Source of the DNA: Zoroaster sp. YZ-2022
Lineage: Eukaryota; Echinodermata; Asteroidea; Forcipulatida; Zoroasteridae
Assembly (NCBI GenBank): GCA_029582265.1
Contig: CM055837.1
Coordinates: 15,084,777 to 15,148,776, forward strand
Direction: 5' to 3'
Length of the DNA: 64,000 bases
Shown one piece after another: positions 61,901 through 64,000 of this stretch; within the stretch, counting starts at the first letter, position 1; every line of letters starts with the position of its first letter. The notes beneath the pieces were generated by a model. It did no database searches. It was not told where the DNA came from and saw only the letters and a list, made by a program, of their open reading frames with translations. Position numbers and translations under genes: made by a program.

Positions 61901-63593
61901 CAGGAGACACGACCTCACACTATAAATAACTTTACCCTGAAAATCTGTTTTACCGTGAAATAAATAGTTCATGGCAATTTCACGATGACACAATTACACC
62001 ATGAAAATGCCATGAAATACTCTTGGGATTCCTTCGCCGTGAAAACGCTGTGAAAATGCCATGAACTTCTCGTGGCAGTTTTTGGGCAGCTCATTAATTC
62101 TCGAGAGAGCCGTGAATTTGCCGTGAAATCACTGTGAACATTATTGCCAATATCTGCGAGGAAGAGACACTTTGAAATTGCTGAAAAATTACACTGAACT
62201 GTTATTTCACGGCAAAACAGATTTTCAGGGCATTTTCAGGGTGAAAGTTGCTCATAGTGTCATGCTTACTAGTACAGACGGCTTACCTCTTGACCCCCAA
62301 GATTGCCGGATGACGATAGGCCAGCTTAATAATATTTGAGTCTTATTTAGCATGAAAACTATCACAATGTTATCTATCACGATGTAAATTATAACCTCTG
62401 GTTATTGGGCTAGTATCAATCCTTAAACTTTCCTAGCTCCCTAGGGAGTATACAGCTCTGTGCTGCCGTACTCAGCCCTACAGTGGCTATCAAACACAAC
62501 ATCCATCTCTACCCTCACAGGTACCAATTTTTATTCCTGGGTGAAAATAAGCAACTGCGGTAGTCTTGCTTAAGGACACAAGTGCCACGGTCGTGGTCGG
62601 GATTCGAACCCACATTCTGACGACTGAGCCATCAGAACACAAGTCTGTGCTAGACTGCTCAGCCATGACACCCTTATATAGACATATAAACTGGTAAAAT
62701 AAACTGGTATTTAAAAAAAATCCCAAATAGTCAAATTGTTATGTAAAAGTTACTTTGTGTAAAGCTGAATTTCAAACAAGGGTAATAACTATACTCAAAT
62801 GTACAGTCGTGCACCATCCCCCTTTTAATGTTTTTGTCACGTCCACGTTCCCTGTTTTTACCATGTCAAGTTAAAAATGTAGTTGGGCTCCCCCTGCCCC
62901 CCCCCCCCCCCCATTAACCCTAACCCCCTAGGTATTCTTTGCTAGAAACCTTCCTGAATCCTCCAAAATCCATCAGTGCACTTTTGGAAACATGCCCTTA
63001 TCTTCAAAATGCACCATGCATTTTCGGTGATCTTTCATATTCAGCACTTATGGCCTGTACTTCTTGCCAGGTAGTAATTTTGCCCCATTTGAAGGGGTGA
63101 AAGTACCGGTTTCTAAAAGTGCTGAATTTCCCCAAAAAAGCACCCCTTGGAGGATTTTGATGGATTTGGGATGGTTAGGGTTAATGATAATTGAGGAAAT
63201 TTCAGGAAAAAATTGAGGACATTTTTAACATCTCATTTCTTTATCTACCCATTTGGGGTGGTTAGGGTTAATGATAATTGATGAAATTTCAGAAAAAAAA
63301 TTTAAGAAATTTTCAACATCTCCTTTCTGGATCTGCCCATGGCCCTCCTTTTCCCTTCCTTCTGATGTCCCTGCTAAAATAGCCATTATGTAAGTATGCC
63401 AGTAATCTGTGATGTAGTTGTACAATGTCTACACATTACCTATATCTGCTGTGTGGGCCTTGATTTAGGCTAGTTTTAATCCACGCAGCAGCCTTACACA
63501 GAAACCCTTCATCCTTCAGGTACCCCCCTGTCTGTTTAATCAGTGACTCCACCCCCGTCGTCCAAGCTGATAAAATCTTCTGCTGCAGTAGTT
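34015..63593 (-). CDS. LTN1: LTN1 (listerin), E3 ubiquitin ligase of ribosome quality control; 3' part of the gene
   Basis: Seventeen minus-strand exons (each listed below) join in phase into about 985 codons ending in a stop. Listerin is a long HEAT/ARM-repeat protein that binds stalled 60S subunits with NEMF and ubiquitinates the trapped nascent chain through its C-terminal RING. The identification rests on several stretches characteristic of listerin: FLYT-type HEAT helices with [31 protein letters not shown] followed by IVDRF, the pre-RING block [40 protein letters not shown], and a variant RING ([11 protein letters not shown]...[12 protein letters not shown]...YKWF...CPLCR). Eight zinc ligands are present: two Cys pairs, His-x2-Cys and a final Cys pair. 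The protein is usually about 1,750 residues, so the N-terminal 40-45 percent lies right of the window. The introns are 0.7-5 kb and packed with repeats. Confidence 0.95.
34329..34696 (+). mobile_element. tRNA-Leu-derived SINE, type 1, full length
   Basis: The head GTGTCGTGGCCGAGCGGTCT resembles tRNA-Leu: A box TGGCCGAGCGG, ACTCAAGTT anticodon-like arm (CAA), B box GGTTCAATCCC. A unique body (CTTGTGTCCTTATAGCAACAAGACA, GATGGTTTCAGGAATG) follows, with an (ATT)n tail. It lies in the last LTN1 intron, antisense to the gene. Confidence 0.9.
34894..35061 (-). CDS. LTN1: LTN1 RING exon
   Basis: Encodes [20 protein letters not shown], then [18 protein letters not shown] and [13 protein letters not shown], giving six of eight RING zinc ligands. 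Phase 0 at both ends; acceptor CTATTAG, donor GTAAGTTC. Confidence 0.96.
35164..37034 (+). repeat. 32-bp minisatellite, left block (about 58 copies)
   Basis: The unit ATGTACACTGGTCTATGACA / AGAAACCATCAA repeats head to tail with very few substitutions (CTATGAC versus CTGTGAC or CTCTGAC, CATCAA versus CATAAA or CATCCA). It is interrupted at 37035 by an inserted element and resumes at 38271. It lies in the LTN1 intron between the RING exon and the pre-RING exon. Confidence 0.97.
37035..38270. mobile_element. 1.24-kb DNA-transposon-like insertion inside the minisatellite
   Basis: The ends CATACCTGCCAAC and GTTGGCAGGTATG are perfect 13-bp inverted repeats. The flanking CACTGG occurs on both sides (37029-37034 and 38271-38276), consistent with a 6-bp target duplication, though the host repeat makes its length uncertain. 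The interior holds a 112-codon frame (37649-37987) with no recognised family, so it is probably non-autonomous. The superfamily is not assigned. Confidence 0.75.
38271..39709 (+). repeat. 32-bp minisatellite, right block (about 45 copies)
   Basis: Same unit as the left block. The CTGTGAC variant is clearly commoner here and recurs at regular spacing, so this block seems to have grown by copying multi-unit segments. Confidence 0.97.
39748..39903 (-). mobile_element. Second tRNA-derived SINE family, copy 1
   Basis: On the minus strand, CGGTGGTCAAGAGGTTAAGACG (A-box-like) is followed 40 bp later by GGGTTCAAATCCC (B box). The body CAGACACTGCGGAAAGCACT and a CATCGGTGTAGGGCAAAAC end follow. Related copies are at 61822-62310 (split) and 63664-63815. 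Confidence 0.75.
40159..40441 (-). CDS. LTN1: LTN1 exon: pre-RING (RWD-like) domain
   Basis: Encodes [11 protein letters not shown] through [18 protein letters not shown], the PANHPLG segment and [15 protein letters not shown]. In listerin this RWD-like domain precedes the RING and helps dock it on the 60S subunit near the exit tunnel. Acceptor TTGTAG, donor GTAAGAAA. Confidence 0.96.
41325..41457 (-). CDS. LTN1: LTN1 exon with [11 protein letters not shown]
   Basis: Encodes [33 protein letters not shown] and IGPIVDR. The terminal AG joins the next exon's G to give Arg, then F. Donor GTTTGTG is weak but phase-consistent. Confidence 0.94.
41720..42020. mobile_element. Foldback element with an internal AGGCCTAGGCTGCC repeat
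   Basis: AGGGCCAAAGTCATGGTACAG and CTGTACCATGACTTTGGCCCT are inverted ends with arms of about 50 bp. Next to the left arm, a roughly 21-bp GCCAGGCCTAGGCT word repeats about four times. Confidence 0.8.
42119..42293 (-). CDS. LTN1: LTN1 exon
   Basis: Encodes [20 protein letters not shown] and [10 protein letters not shown]. The first 26 bp and the acceptor are duplicated 437 bp away at about 42705-42730 (see findings). Donor GTACGTG. Confidence 0.93.
42352..42704 (+). mobile_element. tRNA-derived SINE, type 2, full length
   Basis: The head GTGCCATGGTCGAGCGGTTT and B box GGTTCGAATCCC differ from type 1 (TTTGTGTTCTGATGGC replaces the ACTCAAGTT arm). The body and ATT tail are shared with type 1. 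Confidence 0.88.
42824..43160 (+). mobile_element. tRNA-Leu-derived SINE, type 1, inserted into a duplicated type 2 head
   Basis: A complete type 1 copy starts at GGAGTGTCGTGGCCGAGC, directly after 35 bp of a type 2 head (GTGTCATGGTCGAGCGG, 42790). Its tail is (CAT/CAC)n rather than (ATT)n. Confidence 0.85.
43160..43241 (+). repeat. (CAC)n microsatellite
   Basis: About 25 CAC/CAT triplets. They lie between the SINE end and a short inverted SINE fragment (43241-43278, CTCACAGGTACCCATTTAC). Poly-His or poly-Gly frames here are artefacts. Confidence 0.95.
43351..43561. mobile_element. TTAA-flanked MITE (TTAAAGGGACAATATC family), copy 3
   Basis: Starts TTAAGGGGACAGTATCGTC and ends GACGATATTGTCCCTTTAA. 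The interior matches 26015-26234. Confidence 0.75.
43731..43982. mobile_element. Tc1/mariner-like palindromic MITE
   Basis: Begins TACAGTATGTCCCAAAAAAA and ends TTTTTTTGGGGACATACTGTA. The inverted arms are about 110 bp each (AACTATTTCTGAAAATATACC; AATTGCACAGATACTC) around a short centre with its own ACACCTGTGA/TCACAGGTGT pair. TA at both ends fits a Tc1/mariner target. Confidence 0.85.
44260..44458 (-). CDS. LTN1: LTN1 exon
   Basis: Encodes [20 protein letters not shown] through [19 protein letters not shown], matching the LLTWKLILTFFKAASS-type helix of listerin. Acceptor TCTCAAAG, donor GTAGGAAG. Confidence 0.94.
45193..45282 (-). CDS. LTN1: LTN1 exon (acidic linker)
   Basis: Encodes [20 protein letters not shown] followed by KDEREEESS, an acidic linker found at the same place in listerin. 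The AA left by the preceding exon plus A gives Lys, and the final AT plus A gives Ile. Acceptor CTATCAG, donor GTAAGAGC. Confidence 0.88.
45480..45700 (+). repeat. Interspersed repeat family (GCTATGAAACGATG), copy 2
   Basis: Shares TTTGCTATGAAACGATG, TTCTGCCGTGCTGTGTTTTA and CACATAGGGGTATGAAC with 57810-57970, and is more diverged from 28600-28780. Confidence 0.75.
46060..46274 (-). other. Orphan exon-like open frame in an LTN1 intron
   Basis: An open frame reading [20 protein letters not shown] and [13 protein letters not shown] is bounded by ACTAATCCAG and a GTAAGGC donor-like site. Its phases could fit between the neighbouring LTN1 exons with a shifted acceptor, but those exons already join directly in the way listerin expects, so I do not count it as an LTN1 exon. 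The family is not recognised; it may be a chance frame or a transposon piece. Confidence 0.35.
46355..46717 (-). mobile_element. tRNA-Leu-derived SINE, type 1, minus strand
   Basis: The (AAT)n at 46355 is the reversed tail. The reversed head ends at CTCGGCCACAACACCCC. Confidence 0.88.
46878..46972 (+). repeat. (AAT)n microsatellite
   Basis: More than 30 uninterrupted AAT triplets. Confidence 0.97.
47185..47521 (+). mobile_element. tRNA-Leu-derived SINE, type 1, 5'-truncated
   Basis: Starts inside the tRNA-like head at AGCTTACCGGACTCAAG, keeps the B box GGTTCGAATCC and body, and ends in (ATT)n. Confidence 0.88.
47526..48222 (+). repeat. 54-bp minisatellite, about 13 copies
   Basis: The unit GGTATAGCTAGGGTGTATGG / GTGAGATGAGGTGG... 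begins directly after a SINE tail. Variation (AGAAGATG versus AGATGAGG, CACATC versus CATATC) is shared between non-adjacent copies. In an LTN1 intron. Confidence 0.95.
48304..48583 (-). CDS. LTN1: LTN1 exon
   Basis: Encodes [20 protein letters not shown] through [20 protein letters not shown] and FQLLE. Acceptor TTATGCAG, donor GTAAGTCT. The middle section ([14 protein letters not shown]) is low complexity. Confidence 0.94.
48697..48948. mobile_element. TTAA-flanked element (TTAACCAGTTCGC family), copy 1
   Basis: Ends TTAACCAGTTCGCATCGG and CCCGACGTGAACTGGTTAA are partly inverted. Internal words TGTATACACGCAATTTTTTT and GGATCGGAGAGCGTCTAAAC are shared with 60385-61008. Confidence 0.75.
48985..49210 (-). 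CDS. LTN1: LTN1 exon
   Basis: Encodes [20 protein letters not shown] and [20 protein letters not shown], a conserved listerin helix pair. The donor is either GTATTATT (chosen, left end 48985) or GTCAGCAT at 49000; both keep phase. A TTAA-flanked element ends 37 bp from the donor. Confidence 0.92.
49500..49740. mobile_element. Foldback element (GGTGTCACCGCAATTAGTC family)
   Basis: Left AAGACAGACTAATTGCAGTGA and right GTCACCGCAATTAGTCTTAC are inverted. Inside, GATCAGTATGCTCTGA is mirrored by TCAGAGCATACTGATC. Partial copies occur at 31920-32030 and 58385-58480. Confidence 0.75.
50072..50897. mobile_element. TTAA-flanked element carrying a P2X7-like domain fragment
   Basis: Ends ATTAAAGGGAAA and TTTCCCTTTAAT are short inverted repeats with TTAA targets. 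On the minus strand 50658-50128 has an open frame with [20 protein letters not shown], then [20 protein letters not shown]. This resembles the Y-x-FEP...DEEL and Cys-rich region of P2X7-C-terminal-like domains seen in many invertebrate and transposon-linked proteins. The downstream Cys pattern is degenerate ([10 protein letters not shown]). Confidence 0.55.
51478..51625 (-). CDS. LTN1: LTN1 exon
   Basis: Encodes [20 protein letters not shown], then [20 protein letters not shown] and VSWIQ, the IEKLP...WDF-LLCS segment of listerin. Acceptor CACCATAG, donor GTTAGTTT. Confidence 0.95.
51711..52031. mobile_element. TTAACCCTCCTA-terminal element, 'CCTTTCAAAA' type (copy A)
   Basis: Ends TTAACCCTCCTATG and CATAGGAGGGGTA are inverted. 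Near the left end ACCTTTCAAAACCTTTCAA appears; near the right end is its inverse TTTTGAAAGGTTTTGAAAGG. The interior has further CCTTTCAA/TTGAAAGG words and GATAGCCATTTTGG. Confidence 0.7.
52208..52490 (+). repeat. AT-rich tandem repeat (ATTATGTAAT)n
   Basis: 10-bp TATTATGTAA units mixed with 8-bp-shortened forms in a larger periodic pattern. About 28 units, in an LTN1 intron. Confidence 0.95.
52973..54290 (+). repeat. 63-bp minisatellite, about 21 copies
   Basis: The unit GAAGTGTGCCACTCGTGTAC / TAACCTAGTCCACGG... has a period divisible by three, so it produces apparent proteins of [20 protein letters not shown] repeats. These run antisense inside an LTN1 intron and end where indels occur. 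No gene is inferred. Two further fragments of the unit's CTACATGAAGTGTGCC end lie near 54540 and 54680. Confidence 0.95.
54723..54870 (-). CDS. LTN1: LTN1 exon
   Basis: Encodes [20 protein letters not shown] through [17 protein letters not shown]. Acceptor CTTTCAG, donor GTAAGAAT. Phases match both neighbours. Confidence 0.92.
55085..56325 (+). repeat. About 87-bp minisatellite, about 14 copies
   Basis: The unit ATGGCTACATGCTCTATTCA / CTGGGCTATACTGTGGAG.. / GCAGCCGGTGGAGTTTGATGG is diverged by small indels. It is flanked on the left by the related phrase CAAAATCCTTCAAAATCC and on the right by AGGTGGTGGATTTTGAT. Confidence 0.93.
56428..56570 (-). CDS. LTN1: LTN1 exon
   Basis: Encodes [35 protein letters not shown] and EGMVVHAN. 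Acceptor ATCCATCAG, donor GTAAATAG. Confidence 0.91.
56611..56963 (-). mobile_element. tRNA-derived SINE, type 2, minus strand
   Basis: Reversed tail AATAATAAT, body, B box complement GGGATTCGAACCC, and reversed head ending CTCGACCATGGCACTCC. Confidence 0.88.
57623..57742 (-). CDS. LTN1: LTN1 exon
   Basis: Encodes [20 protein letters not shown] and [15 protein letters not shown]. The acceptor ATAACCAG is chosen over a second AG 11 bp further in because only it keeps the reading frame from the preceding exon. Confidence 0.9.
57800..57975 (+). repeat. Interspersed repeat family (GCTATGAAACGATG), copy 3
   Basis: Close to 45530-45700. It keeps the GTGAGGCCTCTCTTAGCCACC end. Confidence 0.75.
58604..58743 (-). 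CDS. LTN1: LTN1 exon
   Basis: Encodes [20 protein letters not shown] and [15 protein letters not shown]. Acceptor GTTGTAG, donor GTGAGTAC. Confidence 0.9.
59110..59323. mobile_element. TTAACCCT-type element, 'GATTTTGATGGA' type (copy F)
   Basis: Runs from TTAACTTTAACCACCCC to GGGGGTTTAGGGTTAA with inner words CAGATTTTGATGGA and GTTGGATTTTGGCAGATTC. Weakly inverted; it looks like a diverged member of the copy D/E group. Confidence 0.5.
59440..59766 (-). CDS. LTN1: LTN1 exon (109 codons, phase 0 at both ends)
   Basis: Encodes [20 protein letters not shown], a stretch ending [20 protein letters not shown], and ARM/HEAT-type helices up to [20 protein letters not shown]. Acceptor TTATTGCAG, donor GTTGGTTC. 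Confidence 0.92.
59811..60153. mobile_element. TTAACCCTCCTA-terminal element, 'CCATTTGAAA' type (copy B)
   Basis: Ends TTAACCCTCCTAGT and ACTAGGAGGGTTA are inverted. The word ACCATTTGAAACCATT appears near the left end and AATGGTTTCAAATGGT at the right, with at least six more forms inside. It shares AATAGCCATTTTG with copy A. Confidence 0.75.
60385..61008. mobile_element. TTAA-flanked element (TTAACCAGTTCGC family), copy 2
   Basis: Ends TTAACCAGTTCGCTTCGG and CCCGACGTCAACTGGTTAA. Longer than the copy at 48697, with TATACACGCAAT words and a GTCACGGTTCGGTGGCC segment. No transposase frame is recognised. Confidence 0.75.
61081..61452 (+). mobile_element. tRNA-derived SINE, type 2
   Basis: Head GTGCCATGGTTGAGCAGTTT, B box GGTTCGAATCCC, body, a short duplicated GAGCAGGGGTAATAATGTAC, and a CCATTATTAT tail. 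Confidence 0.88.
61590..61752 (-). CDS. LTN1: LTN1 exon
   Basis: Encodes [20 protein letters not shown] and [20 protein letters not shown]. Acceptor TTCTACAG, donor GTATGTGC. Confidence 0.91.
61822..62310 (-). mobile_element. Second tRNA-derived SINE family, copy 2, split by a CACTA-type MITE
   Basis: The body part (61822-61917; TTTTGCCCTACACTGACATG) and head part (62260-62310; CATGCTTACTAGTACAGACG) of one SINE are separated by the element at 61918-62259. Joining the halves gives the same order as the intact copy at 39748. Confidence 0.8.
61918..62259. mobile_element. Non-autonomous CACTA (EnSpm)-type element, 342 bp
   Basis: The termini CACTATAAATAAC and GTTGCTCATAGTG start and end with CACTAT/ATAGTG. 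The flanking TCA at 61915-61917 and 62260-62262 is the 3-bp target duplication expected for CACTA elements. Inner arms CCCTGAAAATCTGTTTTACC and GCAAAACAGATTTTCAGGG are inverted. The interior is built of CCATGAAAATGCCATGAA-like words. Confidence 0.85.
62432..62673 (-). mobile_element. tRNA-derived SINE, type 2, partial
   Basis: Reversed body GGGAGTATACAGCTCTGTGC, B box complement GGGATTCGAACCC, and head complement CTCAGCCATGACACCC. The tail half is missing. Confidence 0.85.
62914..63184. mobile_element. TTAACCCT-terminal foldback element, 'CCTCCAAAATCC' type (copy D2)
   Basis: Ends TTAACCCTAACCCCCTAGG and GGATGGTTAGGGTTAA. Inner words AATCCTCCAAAATCCATCA and GGAGGATTTTGATGGATTT form the arms. 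Inverted copy of 29675-29924. Confidence 0.75.
63440..63593 (-). CDS. LTN1: LTN1, most 5' exon inside the window
   Basis: Encodes [20 protein letters not shown] and [18 protein letters not shown]. Acceptor CTGCACAG, donor GTAATGTG. Earlier exons lie right of the window. Confidence 0.88.
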
Positions 63594-63663
63594 CTGTGCA
63601 GAGAGAAAATAAATAAAAAATAAAATTCTATATGAATACAGATTGATAAAATTACTGTGTCGG

Positions 63664-63815
63664 GTGATAACGATGTGGTCTAGAGATTAAGACGATTGTA
63701 CTCGTGAGCAGGTCGTCGTGGGTTCAAATCCCGCCAGAGTTCCTGTGGATTTTTTTCATGGGCACTCGGAAAGCACCGAGTATGCAGTACGTCATACATG
63801 CGTCGGTGTAAGGGC
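63664..63815 (+). mobile_element. Second tRNA-derived SINE family, copy 3
   Basis: A-box-like TGTGGTCTAGAGATTAAGAC, B box GGGTTCAAATCCC, body GGCACTCGGAAAGCACCGAG and end GTCGGTGTAAGGGCT. Confidence 0.75.
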
Positions 63816-64000
63816 TTCCCCGGGTCTGAATCTGGTGCGTTTGGGTAGGTCTGACATCATTGCCTGGGGTTACCTGGGTCAGCCTCAAGTGAAATACTCG
63901 CGAAGCAGGCCACTTGATAATCAAATCAATCATTGGGTGCGTTCGAGTAGCTTCCCCGGGTTGACCCGGGTCTGAATCTGGTGCATTCGAGTAGGTCTGA

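Overview
This window is animal nuclear DNA: genes are split by GT-AG introns, the tRNA genes are eukaryotic (no encoded CCA), and SINEs, LINEs, foldback DNA elements and minisatellites fill most of the space. Heavy use of ACATGTAC-type words, a tRNA-Leu-derived SINE and LINEs with a restriction-like endonuclease suggest a marine invertebrate, plausibly a non-vertebrate deuterostome such as an echinoderm or hemichordate. That placement is inference. There is one assembly gap of 500 N (26598-27097). LAYOUT. (1) 1-12340 is a very large cluster of tRNA-His genes and decayed copies. About 67 units lie on the plus strand (1-10280), and eight more lie inverted on the minus strand (11120-12310). A 5'-truncated LINE (10289-11100) separates the two arms. 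Twelve plus-strand copies have an identical, well-folding tRNA-His(GTG) body; many others are broken or carry changed anticodons, and the unit types recur in a higher-order pattern. (2) 12360-13660 holds the 3' end of a second LINE, whose 3' UTR contains five copies of a 118-bp repeat. (3) 14150-17048 is a complete four-exon SLC16 monocarboxylate-transporter-like gene (plus strand, 444 codons plus stop), followed at once by a G-rich BamHI-site minisatellite (17249-18515). (4) 18900-24300 is a retroelement graveyard: a frameshifted LINE with reverse transcriptase and restriction-like endonuclease, a Ty3/gypsy-type gag remnant, and a frameshifted THAP zinc finger. (5) 24300-33990 has no gene I can support. 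It holds foldback elements, short interspersed repeats and the gap. (6) 34015-63593 and beyond (minus strand) is the 3' part of LTN1 (listerin), the E3 ubiquitin ligase of ribosome-associated quality control. Seventeen coding exons (about 985 codons) could be placed with consistent phases, ending in an intact variant RING domain and stop codon. The N-terminal part lies beyond the right edge. HOW IT FITS TOGETHER. The two protein genes are unrelated housekeeping-type genes on opposite strands. The LTN1 introns are bloated by seven tRNA-Leu-type SINEs, several TTAA-flanked and foldback elements, and tandem arrays with units of 32, 54, 63 and about 87 bp. The largest is about 100 copies of a 32-bp unit, split by a 1.2-kb insertion with inverted termini. 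The observations most worth a second look are the tRNA-His array with its anticodon-switched copies, and a set of inverted-repeat elements that share TTAACCCT-type termini while each is built internally from its own short repeated word.
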